A stretch of DNA of 64,000 bases from Neorhizobium petrolearium. GTDB taxonomy: Bacteria > Pseudomonadota > Alphaproteobacteria > Rhizobiales > Rhizobiaceae. This document shows, piece after piece, positions 53,355-61,430 of the stretch. The notes beneath the pieces were generated by a model. It had not been told where the DNA came from. It saw only the letters and a list, made by a program, of their open reading frames with translations, and ran no database searches. The stretch covers positions 165,523-229,522 of the forward strand of contig NZ_JAGGJW010000013.1 in the NCBI RefSeq assembly GCF_017873175.1. Direction: 5' to 3'. The number at the start of each line of letters is the position of its first letter. Positions within the stretch are counted from its first letter, which is position 1. A program made the position numbers and the translations under genes.

Positions 53355-54966
53355 GTCTCGCCTCCTTTTGGCCGGCCGTGCCGAGCATGGTCAGCAACAG
53401 GCAGATGATGCCGAGGAGGAGTGCCAGCCCATCAGCGTCGTTGGTGCGATAGCTGGAGAGCCGGCTGTAGACAAGCCAGGGAAGCGTCGTGAGATCGTTG
53501 GAGCCGAATAGTGCTACCGCGCCGAGATCGCCGAGTGACAAGGCCATCGCGAAGGAGAGACCCGTCAAAAGGGGTCTTATCAGAACGGGCAGGTCGATTC
53601 GTCGAAGCTTTGCCAAGCCAGAAATACCGAGACTTGCCGATAGTCTGCCGGATTGCTGACGATGGGTCTCAATTGCCGGCGCGAGCACGCGCATAACGAA
53701 GGGCAATGCCATCAGCATATTGATCAACACCAGCAAAACCGGCGCAAAACGGGTAACATCCCCGATGGAGCGCAGGGTGAGGAACCAGCCGGTCCCAAGC
53801 ACGACGGGCGGGATGAGGAGCACCAGAGAGGACATACCGCCAAGCAGGGCGGAGAACCCCTTGGCGGCTTTTCCAGGTCGCTTCATATCGGTCACAGCAC
53901 CGCGGGCGGCAATGATTGCCAGCGATGTAAGGACGGCGAGCAGGCCGCCAGTAAGTGCGATGATAAAACTCGTCCATGTGGCGCGAAGGAAGGCGGTGCT
54001 GGTCGCAAGGTTCCAGAGATCGGCCTTCAGCCCGGCAAAGACGATCGAAGCCAAGGGCAGGACCAAGAAGGCGGTGGCGACCGAAATGGCAAACGCATCC
54101 CAAAGTCGTGCGGGCACGGTCCGGCCGTCGAAACGACGGGTCGCCCGACCTGCTGTCATGCCCGCATCGTCCGGTATGGGAAACCGCGCCATGGCGATCA
54201 GGATCAGCGCGGTAACGCCGATCTGCAGGAGCGCGAGCGCGACGGCGCGCGCGGGGGCGAAATCGAAACGCAGTGATTGGTAGATTGCAACTTCGAGCGT
54301 CGTTGCCGCAGGTCCGCCGCCGAGCACGAGCACGAGCGTGAAACTGGTGGCGCAGAGCATGAAGATCAGGCCGGCAATGCCGGGAATGACGCGTTGCACA
54401 GCCGGCCACTCGATGAACCGAAAGACCGAAAATGGTCGCATGCCGAGGCTGGAGGCGAGCTGCCAGTATTCCGCCGGAAGCCGCTCCAGCGCGGCGAGCA
54501 GCAGCCGGGCGGCGAGCGGCAAATTGAAAAAGACATGGGCCAGCAGAATGCCGGTAAGTCCGTAGATGCTGACCGGCTGGTCGAGGCCGAGTTTCAACAG
54601 CAGGCTGTTGATCACGCCCTGCCGGCCCCAGATGCCGATAAGACCCAGTGCGCCGATCAGCACCGGCAGGCCCATGGGAACCGCCATTAACCGGATAATC
54701 CAGACACGTACTGGAAAACGGGGGCGGCGCGCAAGCGCCAGCGTAACGGGTATTGCAAAAGCGATAGAGAGCAGCGTCGAAAGCACAGCCTGCCATAGGG
54801 TAAAGCGCAGGATTCGCCAGGTATAGGCCGTGAAGAGCCGGGCTCTTGTGTCCCCGACATCCCATGAAAGCAGTGCGGCGACCGCAATGCCGACGAAGAG
54901 GGCGATGCCAATGAGGCTCAGCAGGCCCCAGGCAATCCCCCGGCGTCGTTCGGCTCGGGTCAGCAA
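53347..54966 (-). CDS. thiP: Thiamine ABC transporter permease
   Basis: This 539-residue fused permease has two homologous halves of about six spans each. Each half has a coupling loop (near 175-195, LASSLGMRPFSVFRFIEWPAV, and near 435-455, SASLGISGLAKLRRIDLPVL). This double-length architecture is typical of ThiP and of the iron transporter SfuB. It lies 10 bp after thiB and overlaps thiQ by 8 bp. Confidence 0.93.
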   Translation of the reverse strand: MLTRAERRRGIAWGLLSLIGIALFVGIAVAALLSWDVGDTRARLFTAYTWRILRFTLWQAVLSTLLSIAFAIPVTLALARRPRFPVRVWIIRLMAVPMGLPVLIGALGLIGIWGRQGVINSLLLKLGLDQPVSIYGLTGILLAHVFFNLPLAARLLLAALERLPAEYWQLASSLGMRPFSVFRFIEWPAVQRVIPGIAGLIFMLCATSFTLVLVLGGGPAATTLEVAIYQSLRFDFAPARAVALALLQIGVTALILIAMARFPIPDDAGMTAGRATRRFDGRTVPARLWDAFAISVATAFLVLPLASIVFAGLKADLWNLATSTAFLRATWTSFIIALTGGLLAVLTSLAIIAARGAVTDMKRPGKAAKGFSALLGGMSSLVLLIPPVVLGTGWFLTLRSIGDVTRFAPVLLVLINMLMALPFVMRVLAPAIETHRQQSGRLSASLGISGLAKLRRIDLPVLIRPLLTGLSFAMALSLGDLGAVALFGSNDLTTLPWLVYSRLSSYRTNDADGLALLLGIICLLLTMLGTAGQKEARHD

Positions 54967-54976
54967 GGCGGAGGCC

Positions 54977-55990
54977 TTAGTTCATGCTCATGGCGGTCAG
55001 CCATTCGTCGATCCAGGCCTGCCGGTTCTTTGCCACCTCGTCCGAGCCCATCAGGAAGGTCGTTTCCGGTTGCACGAGCTTGTCGAAGGCGTCCGGCAAC
55101 GGCTCGGATGTCTTCGAAACCGGCATCATCCAGTTGGTGGTGGGGATAATGTCCTGAAAGGCAGGTGAGACCATGAACCTGAGGAACTGTTTGGCCAGAT
55201 CCTTGTCGGACGCGTTTGTCAGCATGCCGGCTACCTCGATCTGGATGTAGTGACCTTCCGAGAAGGATGCGGCCTGGTAGCGGTCGGTCTTTTCCTCGAC
55301 CATGTGATAGGCGGGCGAAGTGGTGTAGGAGAAGACCATCGGCACTTCACCCTTTGTGAGAAGGCCATAGGCTTCCGACCAGCCGGGGGTGACCGTCAGT
55401 ACGCGCTTCCTGAGCTTCGCCCAGGCTTCCGGCGCCTTATCGCCGTAGACCGACCTCACCCAGAGCAGCAGGCCTAGTCCCGGCGTCGAAGTGCGCGGAT
55501 CTTCGATTGCGATTTTCTGCGAGAGGTCGCCCTCCACCAGTTCCTTCAGGCTTTTGGGCGGATTCTTCATCACCTGGGTATCATAGACGACGGCGAAATG
55601 ACCGTAGTCATAGGGGATGAAAGTATCGTCGGTATAATTCCCGGGCACGCTGATAGCGGATGTATCGAGGCCGTGTGGTTCGAAAAGGCCGGTTGCCTTG
55701 GCTTCCGAAATCAGGTTGGTGTCCAGGCCGAGTGCGATATCGGCATTCGTCTTCTCGCCTTCGAGCTTGAGGCGGGTGAGGAGCGCCACACCATCGGCAA
55801 CACCGACGAAATTGAGCCTGCAGGTGCAGCTCTTTTCGAAAGCTTGCTTGACCTTCGGGCCAGGCCCCCAGTCGGAGACGAAGCTTTCATACGTATAGAC
55901 AGTCAGTGTCTTTTCCTGCGCCTGAGCGGACAGTGAAAAGGAAAGGGCGGCCGTGGCCGCGAACATCGAAAGAACGATCTTGCGCATCAA
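54977..55990 (-). CDS. thiB: Thiamine-binding periplasmic protein
   Basis: This 337-residue protein starts with a Sec signal peptide (cleavage after SLSAQA, about residue 24). The mature part begins TLTVYTYESFVSDWGPGPKVKQAFE, the ThiB hallmark. It captures thiamine and its phosphates for ThiPQ. A ribosome site (AGAGGAAG) lies 7 bp upstream of the ATG, and a TPP riboswitch ends about 45 bp before the start, so expression should fall when TPP is abundant. Confidence 0.94.
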   Translation of the reverse strand: MMRKIVLSMFAATAALSFSLSAQAQEKTLTVYTYESFVSDWGPGPKVKQAFEKSCTCRLNFVGVADGVALLTRLKLEGEKTNADIALGLDTNLISEAKATGLFEPHGLDTSAISVPGNYTDDTFIPYDYGHFAVVYDTQVMKNPPKSLKELVEGDLSQKIAIEDPRTSTPGLGLLLWVRSVYGDKAPEAWAKLRKRVLTVTPGWSEAYGLLTKGEVPMVFSYTTSPAYHMVEEKTDRYQAASFSEGHYIQIEVAGMLTNASDKDLAKQFLRFMVSPAFQDIIPTTNWMMPVSKTSEPLPDAFDKLVQPETTFLMGSDEVAKNRQAWIDEWLTAMSMN

Positions 55991-56035
55991 CGCTTCCTCT
56001 TTTGATTGCGGGAATAGGCGCTGATGGGAAGCCGT

Positions 56036-56116
56036 CTAATCCCTCCGCCGGTCTTAACCGGATCAGGTTCCGCGGGTTGGCAAAGCCTCTCAGCCACACC
56101 GGCGTGGCACCCCGTT
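56036..56116 (-). promoter_or_regulatory. TPP riboswitch (thi-box) of thiBPQ
   Basis: Read on the minus strand the segment contains GGGGTGCC, CTGAGA (56088-56093), GAACCTGATCCGGTTA and a closing GGCGGAGGG (56041-56049). These are the ordered, invariant blocks of the thi-box. Both helices and the CUGAGA pyrimidine-sensing bulge are present. It precedes thiB and probably blocks ribosome binding, as usual in Gram-negative bacteria. No U-run follows. Confidence 0.96.
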
Positions 56117-56257
56117 AGAGCGAATCAGGTGTAGCGGCGGCGGGATCGGCTGGCAAGAGCCTGCACCGCGATCAGGCAGCGCTCATATCCATGTCGATGA
56201 CTTCCCCGACGTGGCAAGGACGGGATTGTGAAACCGACATCGCGCCAGGATTTTCTC

Positions 56258-56713
56258 TTAGTGATGCTGGTTCCGGTGGAACACCTTAAGTTCGCGCGGT
56301 ACGACCGCCATGCCGTGAAGCCGGTTCGCAATGGCATAATCGATTGTTCTTTCCATGACCTCCGGCATGACGGGCTTGGTGAGAACACCAAGAGAGCCTT
56401 CCACGCCATCTTCGAGATCATCAGGGGTCGCGGTCATGAAGATGACCGTCACGCCATATCGTTCGGCAAGGCGCCGTCCGATCTCCGGACCGGTTTTGCC
56501 ATCGGTCAGATTGACGTCGACGATGGCGATATCGGCGCGCGGTGCCAGTTCCAGGGCATGTTTTCTGGCATTGGCAAAACCCGCCACCTTCAGTCCCATA
56601 TTTTCGACGGTTTCGGCAATATCGAGAGCGATCAGGAACTCATCCTCCACGATCAGCACCCGTTGACTCGTCACCTCACTGGGTGGCCGACGACGCGTTA
56701 CATTTGTCAGCAT
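56258..56713 (-). CDS. Single-domain response regulator (receiver only)
   Basis: From ATG 56713 the protein is 151 residues. An in-frame start at 56728 adds five. It consists of one CheY-like receiver: acidic pocket VEDE (23-25), phospho-acceptor D66 in IAIVDVNLTDG, the switch Thr in FMTAT and the conserved lysine in LGVLTKPV. There is no output domain. Such proteins act as phosphate relays or by protein-protein contact. A perfect EcfG promoter lies upstream, which links it to the general stress response. No histidine kinase is adjacent. Confidence 0.88.
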   Translation of the reverse strand: MLTNVTRRRPPSEVTSQRVLIVEDEFLIALDIAETVENMGLKVAGFANARKHALELAPRADIAIVDVNLTDGKTGPEIGRRLAERYGVTVIFMTATPDDLEDGVEGSLGVLTKPVMPEVMERTIDYAIANRLHGMAVVPRELKVFHRNQHH

Positions 56714-56790
56714 GAGACGTCCCCACATGGTTTCCGGTCCTTAATTCCGATCGAGGCAATAACTGGCGCCTCGACCGTGAACACAGGCAG

Positions 56791-56815
56791 AACGAGCAGG
56801 GTGGTGGATTGTTCC
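56791..56815 (-). promoter_or_regulatory. General-stress sigma EcfG (RpoE2) promoter of the receiver protein
   Basis: On the minus strand GGAAC (56811-56815), 16 bases, CGTT (56791-56794) matches the EcfG consensus exactly. The -10 element is 77 bp before the response regulator start codon at 56713, so the leader should be roughly 70 nt. Confidence 0.8.
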
Positions 56816-56870
56816 GTTTTGCGACAGGCACCACCGCCGAAACGGGTATTAGAGTTAATAATTCTTTAGT

Positions 56871-58691
56871 TTAGCTCTCCAGCTCTTCCCGCAGCATCTC
56901 GAGCTCGAGCCACTCTTCTTCCATTTTCGTCAGTCTTTCGCGCAGGCTTTCCATTTCCGCCGCAAGCTTGTGGAAGGCGGCAGGGTCTTTGGAAAAGAGG
57001 TTAGGGTCTGCCATTTTCTTCTCGCGGACAGCAATTTCTTCCTCGGCCTTGGCAATTTCCTTCGGCAGGTTTTCGAGTGCGAATTTCTGCTTATAGGAGA
57101 GTTTTCCCTTGGCCTTGGAGGCTTCAGCCACCGGCGCGGCGGCCTCTGTCTTCTGCCGTTCCGTTCTCTCTGTCTTGCGCTTTTCCTCGATCGCGCCCGT
57201 CCTTTGGGCCAGCATGTCCGTGTAGCCACCCGCATATTCGATCCAGCGCCCGTCCGGCGCCTCCGGATTGGCCGGAGCGATGGTCGAGTTCACGGTGCGG
57301 TCCAGGAAATCGCGATCGTGGCTTACGAGGATCACCGTGCCATTGTAGCCAGCGACAATTTCCTGCAGCAGGTCCAGCGTTTCGATGTCGAGGTCATTGG
57401 TGGGTTCGTCGAGAATCAGGAGGTTCGAGGGCTTCGCCATGATGCGGGCGAGCATCAGGCGGGCACGTTCACCACCGGAAAGGCTCTTGATCGGTGTCCT
57501 GATCTGTTCCGGCTGGAACAGGAAGTCCTTCATGTAGCCCGCGACATGCCGCTGCTCGCCATTGACCAGCAACGTCTCCCCGCGGCCATCTGTCAGGTAG
57601 TGGGAGAGCGTCTCCTCCGGATTCAGGTTCTCTCGCTTCTGGTCGAGCGTTGCGATCTCAAGATTGGTGCCGAGCTTGACGGTACCGCTATCTGGTGCGA
57701 GCTGCCCGGTCAGCATCTTGAGCAATGTCGTCTTGCCCGCGCCATTAGGCCCTACGAGGCCGATCCGGTCGCCGCGATGAACCCGGATCGAAAAAGGTGC
57801 GACGATCTGCCGGTCATAGGCTTTGGTGATGTTCTCTGCCTCGATCACAAGCTTGCCCGATTCACGACCTTCGGTGACCTGCGCCTGGACGATCCCTTGG
57901 GGCCCCTTGTGGCCGCGATAGATTGCTCGCATGGATTGCAGTTCGCCGAGGCGCCGCATGTTGCGCTTGCGGCGCGCGGTTACGCCATAACGCAGCCAAT
58001 GCTCCTCGCGCTCGATCGCTTTGCCGAGCTTGTGCTGTTCTAGCTCTTCAGCCTCCAGCACTTCGTCACGCCATGCTTCGAAATGAGCGAACCCCTTGTC
58101 GAGACGGCGAGAGATGCCGCGGTCGAGCCAGACGGTCGCGGTCGAAACCCGTTCGAGGAAGCGCCTATCGTGTGAAATCAGTACCAGTGCGTTCCTTGTT
58201 TTCCGCAGCTCGTCTTCCAGCCATTCGATGGTCGGCAGGTCGAGATGGTTGGTCGGCTCGTCCAGCATCAGGATGTCCGGCTCGGGTGCCATGACACGGG
58301 CGAGCGCGGCGCGGCGGGATTCGCCGCCCGAAAGCGTCTTTGGATCCTCCTGGCCGGTGAGGCCGAGATGTTCGAGCAGGTAGGTAACGCGATAGGGATC
58401 ATTGCCCGGACCGAGGCCTGATTCCGCATAGGCTTGCACGGTGGCATAGTCGGCAAAATCCGGCGCCTGTTCGAGGTAACGGATCGTCGAGGCCGGATGG
58501 CGGAAGACTTCGCCTGACTGCGGCTCGACCATGCCGGCAGCGATCTTCATCAGCGTCGACTTGCCGGAACCGTTGCGGCCGACGAGGCAGATGCGGTCGC
58601 CGGGCTCCACCTGCAGGCCAGCGCCGGCGAGCAGCGGAGTACCTCCGAAGCTCAGGAAGATATCGTCAAGTTTCAGAATAGGAGGTGCCAA
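56871..58691 (-). CDS. ABC-F family ATPase (Uup-like)
   Basis: This 606-residue protein has two tandem ATPase domains. The first has Walker A GRNGSGKST and signature LSGGESRRA. The second has GPNGAGKTT and LSGGERARL. They are joined by the ABC-F linker (around 230-285) and there are no membrane spans. A charged C-terminal coiled coil (about 540-606) is as in Uup. ABC-F proteins bind the ribosome E site or DNA structures, and Uup family members affect transposon excision and 50S assembly. It lies 3 bp from thiN on the same strand, so cotranscription is likely. Confidence 0.9.
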   Translation of the reverse strand: MAPPILKLDDIFLSFGGTPLLAGAGLQVEPGDRICLVGRNGSGKSTLMKIAAGMVEPQSGEVFRHPASTIRYLEQAPDFADYATVQAYAESGLGPGNDPYRVTYLLEHLGLTGQEDPKTLSGGESRRAALARVMAPEPDILMLDEPTNHLDLPTIEWLEDELRKTRNALVLISHDRRFLERVSTATVWLDRGISRRLDKGFAHFEAWRDEVLEAEELEQHKLGKAIEREEHWLRYGVTARRKRNMRRLGELQSMRAIYRGHKGPQGIVQAQVTEGRESGKLVIEAENITKAYDRQIVAPFSIRVHRGDRIGLVGPNGAGKTTLLKMLTGQLAPDSGTVKLGTNLEIATLDQKRENLNPEETLSHYLTDGRGETLLVNGEQRHVAGYMKDFLFQPEQIRTPIKSLSGGERARLMLARIMAKPSNLLILDEPTNDLDIETLDLLQEIVAGYNGTVILVSHDRDFLDRTVNSTIAPANPEAPDGRWIEYAGGYTDMLAQRTGAIEEKRKTERTERQKTEAAAPVAEASKAKGKLSYKQKFALENLPKEIAKAEEEIAVREKKMADPNLFSKDPAAFHKLAAEMESLRERLTKMEEEWLELEMLREELES

Positions 58692-58694
58692 ACG

Positions 58695-59351
58695 TCAGGT
58701 TCCTGTCATGTCGTAGGGGCGAGCAAGGATCATCGCTCTGCCGACCTTCAGATGGAATTCCACTGGTCCTTCCGCAATGTTCGAGACCGTCCGAGAAGAG
58801 CCGAAGGGAAGCCCGAAATTGTGGAGCGGATAACGCGCACCAACGATGTCCAGGCCTTCCAGTGCCGAAAAACCGATGATCGAAAAGAGCGAGCCTTTCG
58901 GCAAGTCGAGCTTTTTGTCCCCCGGCAGCAGCGGCACCGCTTCTTCCTCGCCGGACGTGAGCAAAATGTCGAAGCCGCGTTCGGCAAGGCTCATGGCATG
59001 GAAGAGGTGCTGGAGCGCGTGATCGCTCCGTTCCCCGCCGAGCGCACCGACAAAGATCAGCCGTGCAGCCCCGCGGTCGATCGCTTCCGCCGTGGCGATC
59101 TCGCCGTCTGTCTCGGTCTTGGCGGGCGGATAGGTCTGCTGTTTCACGCCCGGCCATTGTTTTGCAAGTTCGGCGTCAGTGGAATCGAAATCGCCGACCC
59201 ACAGTTCGGGCTCGACGCCGAGTGTCGCTGCATGTCGCATGCCGCTGTCAGCTGCGATGAAGCGGCTGGCACTGGTCGCTTCCAGCAGGCGGTCGGTGAC
59301 GGTGAGATCGCCGCCAAGCAGGATGGTAAAGGTCGAATGGCTCATGGTCAC
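58695..59351 (-). CDS. thiN: Thiamine diphosphokinase
   Basis: This 218-residue protein (a second ATG two codons in is equally possible) has ADSGMRHAATLGVEPELWVGDFDSTD, the substrate and Mg-binding block of thiamin pyrophosphokinases, and GALGGERSDHALQHL. It transfers pyrophosphate from ATP to thiamine giving TPP. With thiBPQ 3 kb away it completes a salvage route: imported thiamine is converted to TPP, which then represses the importer through the riboswitch. Confidence 0.92.
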   Translation of the reverse strand: MTMSHSTFTILLGGDLTVTDRLLEATSASRFIAADSGMRHAATLGVEPELWVGDFDSTDAELAKQWPGVKQQTYPPAKTETDGEIATAEAIDRGAARLIFVGALGGERSDHALQHLFHAMSLAERGFDILLTSGEEEAVPLLPGDKKLDLPKGSLFSIIGFSALEGLDIVGARYPLHNFGLPFGSSRTVSNIAEGPVEFHLKVGRAMILARPYDMTGT

Positions 59352-59445
59352 TGCCCTTAGCGTAAAGGGACCTCATTGGGAAAGCTGTTGCAGCACCGAA
59401 GCCAAGCTTTTAGTTTGCGGCTCGCTTTTCAATCGGGATAGCAGG

Positions 59446-60285
59446 ATGCAGTTTCAGGGTACAGCGGACTATATCGCGGACAAGGATCTGATGGTGGCGG
59501 TGAATGCCGCGATCCGTCTCGAGCGCCCGCTGCTGGTGAAAGGCGAGCCGGGTACCGGCAAGACTGAACTTGCCCGGCAGGTGGCGGCGGCCCTTGGTCT
59601 CGATCTCATCGAGTGGAACATCAAGTCCACCACAAAGGCGCAGCAAGGTCTCTACGAATATGATGCGGTCTCGCGCCTGCGCGATAGCCAGCTCGGCGAC
59701 GAGCGGGTCCATGATGTCGCGAATTATATCCGACGCGGCAAGCTTTGGCAGGCCTTTGCGGCGGGCAGGAAGGTCGTCCTGCTGATCGACGAGATCGACA
59801 AGGCGGATATCGAATTCCCGAACGACCTTCTGCAGGAACTCGATCGGATGGAATTTCACGTCTACGAGACCGGCGAAACGGTCAAGGCTAGAGTCCGGCC
59901 CATCGTCATCATCACTTCGAACAATGAGAAGGAGCTTCCGGACGCTTTCCTGCGCCGCTGCTTCTTCCACTACATTCGTTTCCCGGATGTCGAGACGCTG
60001 GCACGCATCGTCGAGGTGCATTATCCGGGTATCAAGCAGACCCTCGTGCGCAACGCATTGATGCAGTTCTATGAAATCCGCGAGATGCCGGGGCTCAAGA
60101 AGAAGCCGTCGACGTCCGAAGCGCTCGACTGGATCCGCCTTCTCGTTGCAGACGATGTCGATCCCGCCGATCTGCGCGGGGACATGAAGAACGCGTTGCC
60201 GAAGCTGCATGGGGCGCTCCTGAAGAACGAGCAGGATGTCCATCTTTTCGAGCGGATCGCCTTCATGGCGCGGCGCGAGCGATAA
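59446..60285 (+). CDS. MoxR-family AAA+ ATPase
   Basis: ATG 59446 is preceded by GCAGG and gives 279 residues starting MQFQGTADYIADKDLM. Walker A is GEPGTGKTELA (about 33-43), Walker B is LLIDEIDKAD, sensor 1 is ITSNNEKELPDAFLRRC and the sensor 2 region follows. MoxR ATPases act as chaperones that insert cofactors or activate partner enzymes together with a VWA-domain protein. The likely partner is the VWA protein encoded at 61431, separated from it by metA. The target complex is not in the window. Confidence 0.9.
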   Translation: MQFQGTADYIADKDLMVAVNAAIRLERPLLVKGEPGTGKTELARQVAAALGLDLIEWNIKSTTKAQQGLYEYDAVSRLRDSQLGDERVHDVANYIRRGKLWQAFAAGRKVVLLIDEIDKADIEFPNDLLQELDRMEFHVYETGETVKARVRPIVIITSNNEKELPDAFLRRCFFHYIRFPDVETLARIVEVHYPGIKQTLVRNALMQFYEIREMPGLKKKPSTSEALDWIRLLVADDVDPADLRGDMKNALPKLHGALLKNEQDVHLFERIAFMARRER

Positions 60286-60345
60286 GCGGAAGATTTTGCT
60301 CCCATTGACGACAGGCATAGCAAGGCGTATTTGAAAGTCCGTAAT

Positions 60346-60400
60346 TTCGTGGTGATTTGGCCGGCCGGCTTGCAGCCACGTAAAAAAAGTCGCTAAAGGG
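60346..60400 (+). promoter_or_regulatory. SAM-II riboswitch upstream of metA
   Basis: The stem CGTGG (60348-60352) pairs with CCACG (60376-60380). It is followed by GTGATTTGG-type and GGCTTGCAG loop segments, an A-rich linker and the terminal GCTAAAG (60392-60398). This order matches the alphaproteobacterial SAM-II aptamer, which forms a pseudoknot and hides the ribosome-binding region when S-adenosylmethionine is bound. Confidence 0.88.
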
Positions 60401-60485
60401 CCGCGAGAAGATGACTTCCCCAGATCATGCTTCCCCGGCCGGTTGCGATTTTTCGCCGCCGGTTTTTATTTTCGTGGGTTTAGAC

Positions 60486-61424
60486 ATGCCGATCAAGATT
60501 CCCGATACGCTGCCTGCCTTCAGCACCCTCGTTTCCGAGGGCGTGCGGGTGATGACCGAAACTGCGGCGGTGCGGCAGGACATTCGTCCGCTGCAGATCG
60601 GACTTCTCAATCTCATGCCCAACAAGATCAAGACAGAGCTGCAGATGGCGCGTCTCGTCGGTGCGACGCCGCTGCAGGTGGAGCTGTCGCTGGTGCGAAT
60701 CGGCAACCACAGGGCCAAGAACACGCCGGAAGAGCATCTGCTGGCTTTCTACGAAACATGGGAAGAGGTGAAGCACCGCAAGTTCGATGGCTTCATCATC
60801 ACCGGTGCACCGATCGAGACACTGCCTTACGAAGAGGTCACCTACTGGGACGAGATGGAGAAGATCCTCGACTGGACAACCACCAATGTCCATTCGACCA
60901 TGAATGTCTGCTGGGGTGCGATGGCGGCCATCTACCATTTTCACGGCGTGCCGAAATACGAGTTGAAGGAGAAGGCCTTCGGCGTTTACCGTCACCGCAA
61001 CCTCGTACCGTCCTCCGTCTACCTCAACGGCTTCTCGGATGACTTCCAGGTGCCGGTCTCGCGCTGGACGGAGGTGCGCCGCGCGGATATCGAGAAGGTA
61101 CCAAGCCTGGAAATCCTGATGGAATCGGACGAGATGGGCATCTGCCTCGTCCACGAGAAAAGGGGAAAGCGTCTCTACATGTTCAATCATGTGGAATACG
61201 ACTCCACCTCGCTGGCGGATGAGTATTTCCGGGATGTGAATGCGGGCGTCCCCATCAAGTTGCCGCATGACTACTTCCCGCATAACGATGATACGCTGAC
61301 GCCCCTGAACCGCTGGCGCAGCCATGCGCATCTTCTCTTCGGCAACTGGATTAACGAGATCTACCAGACGACGCCCTACGATCTGGAGAAAATCGGCGAG
61401 CCGGAGAAGACCGGCACGGAATAG
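60486..61424 (+). CDS. metA: Homoserine O-acyltransferase MetA, predicted acetyl-CoA type
   Basis: From ATG 60486 the protein is 312 residues (MPIKIPDTLPAFSTL), the usual MetA start. Catalytic C142 lies in NVCWGAMAAIYH, with the His/Glu partners in HVEYD and DEYFRD. Residue 111 is Glu (TGAPIETLPYEEV). Glu at this position is known to favour acetyl-CoA and Gly succinyl-CoA, so this should be a homoserine O-acetyltransferase despite the succinyltransferase label common for MetA. It makes the activated homoserine for methionine synthesis. A SAM-II riboswitch ends about 86 bp upstream. An in-frame ATG at 60411, right after the riboswitch, would add 25 residues. Confidence 0.95.
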   Translation: MPIKIPDTLPAFSTLVSEGVRVMTETAAVRQDIRPLQIGLLNLMPNKIKTELQMARLVGATPLQVELSLVRIGNHRAKNTPEEHLLAFYETWEEVKHRKFDGFIITGAPIETLPYEEVTYWDEMEKILDWTTTNVHSTMNVCWGAMAAIYHFHGVPKYELKEKAFGVYRHRNLVPSSVYLNGFSDDFQVPVSRWTEVRRADIEKVPSLEILMESDEMGICLVHEKRGKRLYMFNHVEYDSTSLADEYFRDVNAGVPIKLPHDYFPHNDDTLTPLNRWRSHAHLLFGNWINEIYQTTPYDLEKIGEPEKTGTE

Positions 61425-61430
61425 GTCAGC

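Noticed and set aside
56855..56869. CtrA-like site TTAA-N7-TTAG upstream of the receiver gene
   Set aside because: One mismatch in eight, no second site, and a perfect EcfG promoter already explains expression.
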